A stretch of DNA of 60,040 nt, taken from Candidatus Aenigmatarchaeota archaeon (GTDB lineage: Archaea; EX4484-52). The DNA is taken from assembly GCA_023137195.1 (NCBI GenBank), contig JAGLPV010000024.1:1-60040 (forward strand), read 5' to 3'. A model generated the notes under the pieces. The model did no database searches, had not been told where the DNA came from, and saw only the letters and a list, made by a program, of their open reading frames with translations. This document shows positions 52,057-60,040 of the stretch, in pieces; position 1 is the first letter of the stretch, and every line of letters begins with the position of its first letter. Position numbers and translations under genes: made by a program.

Positions 52057-53106
52057 ATGAAAAATAAAAATAACGCGATTAAAGACGTTTCAATCGAGAA
52101 ATTAAAAAAACAACTGGTAGTCAAAAAAATAAAAGGAAAAGAATATTATTATAGCAGGGCAAAAATCAATATAGACCTGGGGCAATACAGAGTTATAAAA
52201 CAAAAAGAAAGTTATTTGTGCCCTGTGGATTCCTGTGATTTTGAACTTGAGCGTTGCTATGTTGCTGTAAGAAAAAAACTTTTTTCTGAATTTTTTGATT
52301 TTCTTTATGACTTCTCAAAAAAAACATATTCTTCAGAATATATTGGGGAAAAGGAAAGGAAACTGCTTGAAATCCTAAGGTTTGGCTATAACATTCTCCT
52401 GAAGGAATACGGGGATTCCGACCTTAAAAGATATGAAAATAGTGTGTATGTGAAATACGTGTATGGGACAACAAGCATTGAAGGAAACACATATACTCTC
52501 AGGGAAACAGATCTTACATTAAACGAGGGGCTGACTGTCGGCGGAAAAGAAAAGAGGGAGTTTTATGAAATTGAAAATTACGGCAAACTAAAGAAATACC
52601 AGGAATCTGTAAAAAAAATAGACATCAATATCCGATTCATCAGGAAACTACATTCTCTTATCATGGATAATATTGACGCAAATTCAGCAGGGGAGTTCAG
52701 GAGAATTGACGTTGGACTCACAGGCACAGAATATGAGCCCATCCCTTCTTTGTTTGTGGAAGAGGAAATGGAAAAACTGGTTGACTGGTATAAAAAAAAT
52801 GAGAACATGATACATCCTGTTGAACTGGCATCCTTGTTTCACCAGAGATTTGAAGAGATTCATCCTTTTATTGACGGGAATGGTAGAGTTGGAAGAGAAC
52901 TGATTCGGTTGATGCTGGAAAAAAACAAATACCCTACTATTTTTATCGACAGGACAAAGAGGGAAGAATACCTGAAAAGTCTTGATGAAGGCAATGACGG
53001 AAAACATAAGAGGCTGGTTAAATTTATTGTAGACGATCTTTTGGCTGTCCATGACCGGCTCCTGAATAATGCAGGGAAAAGCCTGGGGGAAAACAACTCC
53101 TTTTAA
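52057..53106 (+). CDS. Fic-family protein (predicted AMP/NMP-transferase)
   Basis: Fic proteins transfer AMP or similar groups to protein hydroxyls. The 349-residue protein has the catalytic loop HPFIDGNGRVGRELIRLML with H269, and the inhibitory helix motif TTSIEGN with E142, a class in which the N-terminal helix blocks ATP binding. An N-terminal region of about 100 residues lacks a clear family match. A C-terminal helical part follows. The start ATG lies 21 bases after a TATA box framed by an inverted repeat, so control of expression is likely. The target protein is unknown. Confidence 0.85.
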   Translation: MKNKNNAIKDVSIEKLKKQLVVKKIKGKEYYYSRAKINIDLGQYRVIKQKESYLCPVDSCDFELERCYVAVRKKLFSEFFDFLYDFSKKTYSSEYIGEKERKLLEILRFGYNILLKEYGDSDLKRYENSVYVKYVYGTTSIEGNTYTLRETDLTLNEGLTVGGKEKREFYEIENYGKLKKYQESVKKIDINIRFIRKLHSLIMDNIDANSAGEFRRIDVGLTGTEYEPIPSLFVEEEMEKLVDWYKKNENMIHPVELASLFHQRFEEIHPFIDGNGRVGRELIRLMLEKNKYPTIFIDRTKREEYLKSLDEGNDGKHKRLVKFIVDDLLAVHDRLLNNAGKSLGENNSF

Positions 53107-53240
53107 ACACCGTACAAAAAATGTTTGGTTTTCCGGAAAATTTTCTTCTTTAAAAATTAATTCTTTTTTACCCACCGTACTCTCATTTCCCTGGTTCTGT
53201 AATGAAAATGTTATAAAACAATGCGTAAAAAAGCAAAATT

Positions 53241-53264
53241 ATATATAGTTTTAATACTATATAT
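53241..53264. promoter_or_regulatory. Palindromic TATA-like element
   Basis: ATATATAGT (53241-53249) and ACTATATAT (53256-53264) form a perfect 9-bp inverted repeat with a 6-base loop. It lies in the 265-base gap upstream of the secreted protein gene and may be its promoter region with overlapping operator, although it is about 108 bases ahead of the start. Confidence 0.4.
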
Positions 53265-53359
53265 TAGATAAAACAATGTGTTTTACTTTTTTTTGGACTA
53301 ATAAATTAAACAAGATGAAATGAAAGAATTGCCTATAATATAGAGGCAAATAATAAAGG

Positions 53360-53366
53360 GAGGTAA
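53360..53366 (+). promoter_or_regulatory. Strong ribosome binding site for the secreted toroid protein
   Basis: GGGAGGT lies 5 bases before ATG 53372. It is the strongest Shine-Dalgarno match I see in the window and contrasts with the many leaderless genes, suggesting high expression or a long leader. Confidence 0.7.
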
Positions 53367-53371
53367 ATGAT

Positions 53372-55129
53372 ATGGAAAAAAATATATTAGTATTTTCTCT
53401 ATTGATAGTTTTATTTTTTTCTTTGACAACTGTATATGGAGTAACGGAAGAACAAAAAGAACAAGCAATTGGAAATGGAACGATTTGGTTGGCAAATCAA
53501 CAAAATCCTGGTGGAAGTTGGGGTCTTTGGGAACAAACAGCATATACATGTTTCGCATTGATCAAACTACAGGATAGAGCATATGAGTTGGATTTTGAGT
53601 CGCCTTTTGACCCTAATTACGAATACTCAAGCAATGTTACTGCAGGTTGGAATTATATATTTGGCACTGACAATTTCAGTAATCCACTTTATGTCCACAG
53701 CAATACATTAAGCAATCAGAGCCATACTGGTGGAGCAAGCGGTACTGTAGATAACCCTGATTCAAATTCAAACGGGATAGGTATATCTTTTGATTCAGGT
53801 ATTGTTCATCATAAGACTTATTCTACAGGCATATGTTTGATGGCTCTTGCATCCAGCGGAACGCCAAACAGGACAAATGATGGAGGAATAGACTTTGATG
53901 GAGATAGCAACCCGGATACATTTGGTCAGATAGCACAGGATACTGCTGATTGGACTGCCTATGCCCAGGGAGATTTAGGAAATGATGAAGGTGGTTGGGG
54001 CTATGCAGCCATTAACAATAATGTATATGAAGCTACGGGTAACTGGACCGACAATTCAAATAGCGGTTATGCCATGATGGGTCTTGCTGCTGCAGAAGGT
54101 TTTGGATGCACTGTTCCGCCATGGGTAAAAACAGAACTAAATGTCTGGATAAATACAATACAGGATCCGGTAAACGGTGGTTCATGGTATAATCCTGATT
54201 GGAACTTTAATCCATGGGTAAATGAGCTAAAGACAGGCAATCTTATCTTTGAGATGACATACTATGGCGACAATGAAGGAGTTCCGCGGTTTGATTATGC
54301 AATGGACTATATTGCAAGACATTGGAATGACAACAATACTGACCCTGGCTGGAGAGGAGATATGGGCATTGACGACGATGGCGATGGATTAATAGACGAA
54401 GACCCTCTTGACGCAATAGATAATGACGGAGACGGACTGTTTAACGAGGATAGAGGAGAAAAAGCAAACTACCAGGCTATGTTCACTCTTATGAAAGGTT
54501 TTGAGTACAGTGGAATAGAATTGATAGACCTTGATAACGACAGCATAGCAGAGCACGATTGGTTTGATGAATTTGCACAAGTCATATTAGATCAGCAAAA
54601 TGCAGATGGTTCATGGTCTGGTTGTCCTTTAGGAAATCCAATACTGTGTACTGAATGGGCATTGCTTACACTGGAAAAAATCTCGCCACCTGCTCCAAAG
54701 ATAGAAGTCTATGTTGATATCAAACCCAGTTCATGTCCGAATCCAATAAATACAAAAAGCAAAGGTGTTTTGCCTGTTGCTCTTCTTGGCACAGAGGATT
54801 TTGATGTAGAGACAATTGATCCGGCTACAATCCAACTAAAACTAAATATAGGAGATGAAGAATTTGTAGAACCAATCCGATGGAACTATGAAGATGTTGC
54901 CACACCATTTGAAGGAGAGACATGCGGATGCCATGATGCCAACGGTGATGGATTTATGGATTTATCCCTTAAATTCAGCACCCTGGATGTAGTTGCACTC
55001 GGCATAGGAGATTTCGCAGGACAGACAATTCCACTTGTATTGACCGGAACTCTTAAAGAAGAATATGGTGGAACGCCAATCGAAGGTCAGGATTGTGTAT
55101 GGGTCTTAGACAAGACAAAAAATAAATAG
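53372..55129 (+). CDS. Secreted alpha/alpha-toroid (terpene cyclase/prenyltransferase-like repeat) protein
   Basis: The 585-residue protein has a signal peptide (about 5-24), then repeats resembling the squalene cyclase/prenyltransferase toroid: AIGNGTIWLANQQNPGGSWGLWEQTAYTCFALIKL, and later WAQGDLGNDEGGWGYAA-like and LDQQNADGSWSGCPLGNPILCTEWALLTL segments. Residues about 330-358 hold DDDGDGLIDED...DNDGDGLFNED, calcium-type loops. The C-terminal domain (about 445-585) has VDIKPSSCPNPINTKSKGVLPVALLGT, a beta module of secreted archaeal and bacterial proteins. Lacking the catalytic DxDD motif, it is probably a binding or structural protein. Confidence 0.68.
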   Translation: MEKNILVFSLLIVLFFSLTTVYGVTEEQKEQAIGNGTIWLANQQNPGGSWGLWEQTAYTCFALIKLQDRAYELDFESPFDPNYEYSSNVTAGWNYIFGTDNFSNPLYVHSNTLSNQSHTGGASGTVDNPDSNSNGIGISFDSGIVHHKTYSTGICLMALASSGTPNRTNDGGIDFDGDSNPDTFGQIAQDTADWTAYAQGDLGNDEGGWGYAAINNNVYEATGNWTDNSNSGYAMMGLAAAEGFGCTVPPWVKTELNVWINTIQDPVNGGSWYNPDWNFNPWVNELKTGNLIFEMTYYGDNEGVPRFDYAMDYIARHWNDNNTDPGWRGDMGIDDDGDGLIDEDPLDAIDNDGDGLFNEDRGEKANYQAMFTLMKGFEYSGIELIDLDNDSIAEHDWFDEFAQVILDQQNADGSWSGCPLGNPILCTEWALLTLEKISPPAPKIEVYVDIKPSSCPNPINTKSKGVLPVALLGTEDFDVETIDPATIQLKLNIGDEEFVEPIRWNYEDVATPFEGETCGCHDANGDGFMDLSLKFSTLDVVALGIGDFAGQTIPLVLTGTLKEEYGGTPIEGQDCVWVLDKTKNK

Positions 55130-55140
55130 ACGCACATCCT

Positions 55141-55157
55141 CTTTTTTTCTTTTTTTT
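55141..55157 (+). terminator. Poly-T transcription terminator
   Basis: CTTTTTTTCTTTTTTTT lies 12 bases after the stop of the secreted toroid gene. Archaeal RNA polymerase commonly stops at such T runs without a hairpin. Confidence 0.55.
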
Positions 55158-55238
55158 AAATTTTAGATAATATTTTATATTTCTCTCAAATTACAATAAA
55201 TCATTTGTTTTTCCACAATCAACTCAACCGGCAGAAAT

Positions 55239-55250
55239 GTTTATATATTA
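55239..55250 (+). promoter_or_regulatory. TATA box for the MFS transporter gene
   Basis: GTTTATATATTA lies 20-31 bases ahead of ATG 55270, the spacing of a leaderless archaeal promoter. Confidence 0.55.
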
Positions 55251-55269
55251 TTGACTACAGATATATTTT

Positions 55270-56394
55270 ATGAACAGGCATCATCATCTTTTTCATTTTC
55301 TGCATAACAGGGAATTGAATGAATTATATATCAGCATTGCTATCCGGACATTTGCGCTGTCCATGGTCAATGTCTTTGTGCCGATATATCTATTAAAGCT
55401 GGGGTATTCCCTGGCATCTGTATTGATTTTCTATGCGATACTAAATGCCGTGCATGCGCTGTTTGTTATACCTGCCTCTATGATTTGCTCAAAATATGGC
55501 TTCAAACACTCTATATTTTTTAGCATACCTTTTTTACTGGTTTTTTACATGCTGTTGTATTCGCTGGAGCAATACAGTTGGTCTTTGTATTTCCCTGCGA
55601 TTGTTTTTGGATTCAGCAATGCGCTTTTTTGGATGGGCTATCATGTGGATTTCTCGAAGTTTAGCGACAGGAAAAACAGGGGAGAAGAATTGGGCGTGGC
55701 TAGGATAATAAGCCAGCTGTTTCATATAATCGGCCCGGCTGTCGGGGGGCTAATTTTGACATTTATTGGTTTCAAAGCTTTGTTTGCATGTGTATCTGTG
55801 CTTTTGATGGCATCTGTAATTCCTCTTTTCTTTTCAAAAGATATACACGAACCGATGAATTTCTCTTTGACTGAAATATTTAATGGACTGAACTTAAAAG
55901 ACCGTTTGGCATTTATCGGGTATGGAATAGAAAGCGGCATGGGAACAGTAATATGGCCTATATTCATATTCTTTTCAATCTTAAATAATTATACTTCACT
56001 TGGATTTGTCTCCTCGTTGTCTTTATTTTTCTCATTGATTTTTATTTTTGTCATATCCCGATTTTCGGATAGTTACAGGAGACTTGCCCTTAGAATAGGT
56101 GCTGTTGCCAATGCGGTTATCTGGACAATGAGATCATTTGTAAAAACCGGTTTCTATGTATTTGTGATTGATTCATTCTATGGAATTGCCCAGACGACAA
56201 TAAATATCCCCTTTGATGCATTGTGCTATGATAAAGCAAACAAGAGCAATATTGTAAAATTCATAATAAACAGGGAAATTGCCATCCAGACAGGAAGGGT
56301 GTTTCTTTTTCTGGCGCTGTTGTCTGTTACGGATTTAGTTGCTGGATTTGTCCTCGGAGGGGTAGGGGCATCAGTCCTTTATTTGTTGTTTTAG
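55270..56394 (+). CDS. Major facilitator superfamily transporter
   Basis: The 374-residue protein has about eleven or twelve membrane helices. Between helices 2 and 3 is ICSKYGFKHSIF, a weak form of the MFS loop motif, and there is a longer central loop (KDIHEPMNFSLTEIFNGLNLKDRL). It starts with several His residues (MNRHHHLFHFLHNRE). The charged segment DFSKFSDRKNRGEELGVAR follows helix 4. The substrate is not predictable. It stands alone with its own promoter and precedes leuS. Confidence 0.75.
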   Translation: MNRHHHLFHFLHNRELNELYISIAIRTFALSMVNVFVPIYLLKLGYSLASVLIFYAILNAVHALFVIPASMICSKYGFKHSIFFSIPFLLVFYMLLYSLEQYSWSLYFPAIVFGFSNALFWMGYHVDFSKFSDRKNRGEELGVARIISQLFHIIGPAVGGLILTFIGFKALFACVSVLLMASVIPLFFSKDIHEPMNFSLTEIFNGLNLKDRLAFIGYGIESGMGTVIWPIFIFFSILNNYTSLGFVSSLSLFFSLIFIFVISRFSDSYRRLALRIGAVANAVIWTMRSFVKTGFYVFVIDSFYGIAQTTINIPFDALCYDKANKSNIVKFIINREIAIQTGRVFLFLALLSVTDLVAGFVLGGVGASVLYLLF

Positions 56395-56502
56395 TGATTG
56401 TAATTTATAGATGAATGGAGAAGTTAATAGAGTTGGAAATTAATATTTATTTCTTCGCACAACTAATAATTTTTAAGCTTTTGCTTCAATTTATTATTTG
56501 TT

Positions 56503-59500
56503 ATGGAGACTGTTGATTTTAGACAAACAGAGGTTAAGTGGCAGACCAAATGGAAAAAAGACGATATATTCAGAACAAAAGAGGACAAAAAGAAGAAGAA
56601 ATACTATTGCCTCGAAATGTTTCCTTATCCTTCGGGCAAGCTTCATATGGGGCATGTGCGCAATTATTCTATAGGGGATTGTTTTGCGAGATACAAGAGG
56701 ATGAATGGATTTAATGTTTTATATCCTATGGGCTATGATTCCCTGGGGCTCCCGGCAGAGAATGCGGCAATAAAGAATAAATCTCATCCGAAAATATGGA
56801 CACAGAAATGCATTGAGATGATGAAGGAACAGCAGGAGCAGATGGGTTTTTCCTATGACTGGAGCCGGGAAGTGGACACTTACAAACCAGAGTATTATAA
56901 ATGGAACCAGTGGATATTTTTGAAATTATATGAAAAAGGTCTGGCTTATAAGAAAGAGGCGCCAATCAACTGGTGTCCCGGCTGTGCCACTGTACTTGCA
57001 AATGAGCAGGTGGAGGACGGCAAATGCTGGAGATGCAAATCAATAGTTGAAGAGAAAAATATTTCACAGTGGTTCTTTAAGATTACAGATTATGCAGATG
57101 AATTACTCTCGGATATTGATAAATTAGAAAAATGGCCTGAGAAAGTGAAAGTGATGCAGAAGAACTGGATAGGGAAGTCTGAAGGGACAGAAATTCAGTT
57201 TAATGTTGTTGATTCAGATATTATAATATCTACATTTACTACAAGACCGGACACAGTTTATGGTATAACTTATCTTGTGCTTGCGCCGGAACATCCGGCG
57301 GTGGTTGAATTGACCAAAGGCACCCCTTTTGAGAAAAAAGTAAATGATTATATCAAAAAGGCAAAGAAACTCTCTACTATACAGAGGACTGATGCGACAA
57401 AAGAAAAGACAGGGGTATTTACAGGACGGTATTTTATAAATCCTGTGAATGGGGATAAGTGCCCTTTGTATGTTGCAGACTATGCTCTTATGAGTTATGG
57501 GACTGGGGCGGTCATGGCAGTTCCTGCCCACGACCAGAGGGATTTTGATTTTGCAAAAAAATATGATTTGGCTGTAAAGACTGTTATTGTTCCGAAGAAG
57601 AAGAAACTTGCGATTATTGTTCATGGATTTGAAGGACATGCAGAAAGTAATTTTTATCCATGTGCAAAAAAGAAATTGGAGGAAATAGGATATGATGTGG
57701 TATTGGAGGATATGCCTGACTCGTATCATCCTGAAATGGAAAAATGGACAGGTGTTTTAAATAAGTACAAAAACAGGATTGATGAAGATACTATTATAAT
57801 CGGACACAGTCTGGGGGGTTCGGTTGCTCCTTATTTTGTCAGTAAGTTGGATAAAAAAATTAAGGCATTGTATTTAGTTGCACCAACCAGTGAATTAATG
57901 AATTTTAATAAGCTTAGAAAAGAAGGTGAAGAATCAGACATAGATAGTTTGGAGAAAGTTGCAAAACATAATATTAGTTGGGGTAAAGTAAAAAAGAATT
58001 CCGATAAAATTTTTGTTTTTCTCTCAGATAATGATGACTGTATTCCTATTAAATCAAAAGGATATTTTGAAAACAAAGGTGCTGTATGCGAGGTTCTGCA
58101 TAATAAAGGGCATTTTAATAATTTAGAATTACCGGAATTAATTGAAGAAATTTTTGACAGGGCATACACCGATCCCGGCATCATGGTAAACTCAGATAAG
58201 TTTAATGGGATTAGTAATGAAGATGCCAAGAAAAAAATAACTGATTATTTAATTAAAAATAAGTGCGCCAAAAGGACTGTCAACTATAAATTAAGAGACT
58301 GGCTTATTTCGAGGCAAAGGTACTGGGGGACTCCAATACCAATGGTTTATTGTGATAAATGCGGGATTGTTCCTGTGCCTGAAAAGGATTTGCCTGTAAA
58401 GTTGCCGGAAAAGGCAAAATTCACAGGGAAAGGAAACCCTCTTGACAAGGCAGAGGATTTTATAAACACAAAATGTCCAAAGTGTGGCGGTAATGCAAAA
58501 AGAGAGACAGACACAATGGATACGTTTGTGGATTCTTCATGGTATTTTTTCAGATACTGTGATTCTGATAATGATAAATTGCCGTTCGGCAAAATTGCAT
58601 CGCACTGGATGCCTGTAGATCAATACATCGGCGGGATAGAGCATGCAATTCTTCATCTTTTGTATGCGCGGTTTTTTACTAAGGCACTGCGGGATATTGG
58701 ATTGACTGATGTTGATGAGCCGTTTACACGACTGTTGGCGCAGGGGATGGTAAATAAGGACGGTGTTAAGATGAGTAAGTCGCTTGGAAATGTTGTTGAC
58801 CCGGGGGAAATTATCGGCAAGTTCGGGGCAGATACAATAAGGATGTTTATTTTGTCTTCTGCTCTGCCTGAAAAAGAGCTTGAATGGTCAGACAAAGGTG
58901 CTTATTCTACTTATAAGTTTTTGAATAAGATTTACCGCCTTGTTGAGGATAACAAGAAAAATTATATTAAAGGAGAGATAAAAGTAAAAGACCTTGATGA
59001 TGCAACAAGATTCCTGCTTTCAAAAACACATATGACTATAAAGGGAGTTACTGAGGATATTGAAGAATTTAAATTGAGCTTTGCAATATCTAAAATAATG
59101 TCTTTTGCGAATCAGATTATAAAATATAATGGAAATGTTTCTAAGTTGGATGGAAATCAGAGGGTGGTTGTGAGTAGTTCGATAGATGCGCTTTTAGGGT
59201 TGTTGAGTCCGTTTACTCCACATCTGGCAGAGGAATGCAATGAGATGCTCGGGAATAAGAATTATATGTCTGTCCGGGGATGGTCTGTTTTGAACGATAA
59301 GTTTATTGATTACGAATTGATTAAGAAATATGATTTTATTGATTCTGTGATTGAAGATATAAATGAAGTTAGAAAGATTGTTAGAGGAGATTTGAAAAAA
59401 GTTAATTTGTATATTGCACCAGAGTGGAAATATTTTGCATTTAATAAGGCTGTGGGGGTTGAGGATAAAGCTCAGTTGTTTGGCGTGCTGATGGGCGAGG

Positions 59501-59733
59501 ATAGGGTGAAAAAGTACGGGAAAGAAGCGGCAGATTATATTAAATACATGCAGAAAAATCCTCCGCTTAAAAAAGCTGATAGGAAGTCTGAGTGGGATAT
59601 TTTGAAAGAGGAAGTTGCTTATGTTTCTAAATGTGTTGGGCTGGAGATTAAAGTTTTGGATTCTGTTGAGTTTGAAGGGAATTTGAAGGCGGGGAGAGCT
59701 CAGCCGGGGAAGCCTGGGATTGAGTTGGTTTGA
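56503..59733 (+). CDS. leuS: Leucyl-tRNA synthetase (bacterial type) with an alpha/beta-hydrolase domain inserted in the editing domain
   Basis: The 1,076-residue enzyme has HMGH at 48-51, zinc-type cysteines 158/161 and 176/179, the editing motif TFTTRPDTV (244-252), AHDQRDF with D347, and KMSKS at 756-760. At about 365-555 a foreign domain sits within CP1, between VKTVIVP and AYTDPGIMVNSDKFNG. It reads KKKLAIIVHGFEGHAESNFYPCAKK, GHSLGG with Ser436, SDNDD with Asp509-512, and NKGHF with His537: a complete RBBP9/YdeN-like serine hydrolase. The frame is unbroken on both sides. LeuRS activity is likely normal; the added domain could act on mischarged tRNA or be unrelated. Confidence 0.93.
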   Translation: METVDFRQTEVKWQTKWKKDDIFRTKEDKKKKKYYCLEMFPYPSGKLHMGHVRNYSIGDCFARYKRMNGFNVLYPMGYDSLGLPAENAAIKNKSHPKIWTQKCIEMMKEQQEQMGFSYDWSREVDTYKPEYYKWNQWIFLKLYEKGLAYKKEAPINWCPGCATVLANEQVEDGKCWRCKSIVEEKNISQWFFKITDYADELLSDIDKLEKWPEKVKVMQKNWIGKSEGTEIQFNVVDSDIIISTFTTRPDTVYGITYLVLAPEHPAVVELTKGTPFEKKVNDYIKKAKKLSTIQRTDATKEKTGVFTGRYFINPVNGDKCPLYVADYALMSYGTGAVMAVPAHDQRDFDFAKKYDLAVKTVIVPKKKKLAIIVHGFEGHAESNFYPCAKKKLEEIGYDVVLEDMPDSYHPEMEKWTGVLNKYKNRIDEDTIIIGHSLGGSVAPYFVSKLDKKIKALYLVAPTSELMNFNKLRKEGEESDIDSLEKVAKHNISWGKVKKNSDKIFVFLSDNDDCIPIKSKGYFENKGAVCEVLHNKGHFNNLELPELIEEIFDRAYTDPGIMVNSDKFNGISNEDAKKKITDYLIKNKCAKRTVNYKLRDWLISRQRYWGTPIPMVYCDKCGIVPVPEKDLPVKLPEKAKFTGKGNPLDKAEDFINTKCPKCGGNAKRETDTMDTFVDSSWYFFRYCDSDNDKLPFGKIASHWMPVDQYIGGIEHAILHLLYARFFTKALRDIGLTDVDEPFTRLLAQGMVNKDGVKMSKSLGNVVDPGEIIGKFGADTIRMFILSSALPEKELEWSDKGAYSTYKFLNKIYRLVEDNKKNYIKGEIKVKDLDDATRFLLSKTHMTIKGVTEDIEEFKLSFAISKIMSFANQIIKYNGNVSKLDGNQRVVVSSSIDALLGLLSPFTPHLAEECNEMLGNKNYMSVRGWSVLNDKFIDYELIKKYDFIDSVIEDINEVRKIVRGDLKKVNLYIAPEWKYFAFNKAVGVEDKAQLFGVLMGEDRVKKYGKEAADYIKYMQKNPPLKKADRKSEWDILKEEVAYVSKCVGLEIKVLDSVEFEGNLKAGRAQPGKPGIELV
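57595..58167 (+). other. Inserted RBBP9/YdeN-like serine hydrolase domain within leuS
   Basis: The segment encodes about 190 residues that are not part of any standard LeuRS. It keeps the nucleophile elbow GHSLGG, the oxyanion HGFEG, the acid in FLSDNDD and the final His in KGHF. It replaces the short loop found in E. coli LeuRS between the DQRDYEFA strand and the next editing strand. It is placed in frame and not flanked by intein-type residues. Confidence 0.85.
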
Positions 59734-59747
59734 TGGAAAAATAAATT

Positions 59748-60040
59748 TCATTTTTCATCATACAACTTTTTCAAATTAATCATCATGTTTGGTATTGAAA
59801 ATAAAACAATTGCAATTAAACCTAAAAAATAAGCTACAAAGTCTTTTATTTTTTTCGTTTTATCTTCTTCGGTCATAAAAGTAAATGGCTTTAAAACGCC
59901 CAATTTTCTTAAATGATTATGCTCATCATATCCTTCAAATTTAAATAGTATTCTTTGAACATTTTGTTCTTTTGGTGGGAAAAAAGATAGTTTATTATGT
60001 ATTGTTTTGTATGTTGTATTTTCACCAATAAATTCTATAT
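59748..60040 (-). CDS. Partial membrane protein (C-terminal part; N-terminus outside window)
   Basis: The minus-strand frame enters from the right edge and ends with TGA at 59748. About 97 residues are visible. They include IEFIGENTTYKTIHNKLSFF and a linker with EQNVQRILFKFEGYDEHNHLRKLG, which looks extracellular and beta-rich. Then come the charged EEDKTKKIKD and one membrane helix (FVAYFLGLIAIVLFSIPNMM) with a short basic tail. It converges with leuS, with 14 bases between the stops. I do not recognise a family. Confidence 0.6.
   Translation of the reverse strand, partial: IEFIGENTTYKTIHNKLSFFPPKEQNVQRILFKFEGYDEHNHLRKLGVLKPFTFMTEEDKTKKIKDFVAYFLGLIAIVLFSIPNMMINLKKLYDEK

Noticed and set aside
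57595-58167. Intein or homing endonuclease in leuS
   Set aside because: The insert has no Cys/Ser start with His-Asn end and no LAGLIDADG motif; its motifs are those of a serine hydrolase.

Overview
The window looks like a piece of an archaeal chromosome of low GC content. The archaeal signs are a Hjc-type Holliday junction resolvase, an archaeal-type aspartyl-tRNA synthetase, a diphthine synthase, a type IV pilin N-terminus, a TadC/FlaJ-like pilus membrane protein, an archaeosortase, and many TATA-box promoters 25-30 bases ahead of apparently leaderless starts. Internal or coupled genes often carry a GTGAT Shine-Dalgarno word. I cannot fix the lineage. Large secreted proteins, a bacterial-type LeuRS and an oxidative pentose phosphate operon would fit a DPANN-like or related group, although complete arginine synthesis argues against extreme reduction.

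Layout. 1-1.9 kb: tandem DUF2178-like membrane proteins and a DUF457-like membrane protein. 2.0-5.5 kb: a plant-type DapB, a RelE-like toxin-antitoxin pair, a flavin split-barrel protein, a RhuM remnant and a secreted FecR-like protein. 5.7-11.4 kb: an accessory island with a truncated ATPase gene, then a three-gene operon (cytosine-5 DNA methyltransferase, double-GHKL ATPase/kinase, receiver protein with a HEPN-like RX4H motif), next to a Mig-like mismatch glycosylase. 11.5-12.3 kb: DsrE-like and small membrane proteins. 12.3-19.7 kb: the tightly coupled operon argG-argF-argJ-argB-argD-argC-argH. 19.8-28.8 kb: DUF3795, AlbA_2-type ATPase, dphB, a pilin, a P-loop kinase, an anaerobic ribonucleotide reductase lacking its usual glycyl-radical tail, hjc, a lipoprotein, trxB and a RecB-like nuclease. 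29-34.9 kb: aspS, a TadC-like protein, enolase, an MtdA-like C1 dehydrogenase and membrane proteins. 35-47.1 kb: a cell-surface locus with a PEF-CTERM protein, a DUF1616-like protein, an archaeosortase, and three secreted proteins including one of 1,942 residues. 47.2-51.6 kb: gnd, pgl, a pgl-zwf fusion and a YgjP-like protease. 52-60 kb: Fic protein, secreted alpha/alpha-toroid protein, MFS transporter, and a LeuRS carrying an inserted serine hydrolase.

How it fits together. The arg operon should make arginine from glutamate through the acetyl cycle, with ArgJ recycling the acetyl group. Gnd, Pgl and Zwf would make NADPH and ribulose-5-phosphate; with enolase, TrxB and NrdD this suggests a sugar-fed anaerobic or microaerophilic life. 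The archaeosortase probably anchors the neighbouring PEF-CTERM protein, and perhaps the two proteins with an ITG(R/N)F motif before a C-terminal membrane segment.

The two most notable features are the candidate defence or signalling operon at 6.4-11.4 kb, and the alpha/beta-hydrolase with an intact Ser-Asp-His set inside the LeuRS editing domain. Other odd features are a 37-bp tandem array whose hairpin stems change but stay complementary, the NrdD truncation, and a pgl-zwf fusion with the same domain order as apicomplexan GluPho.
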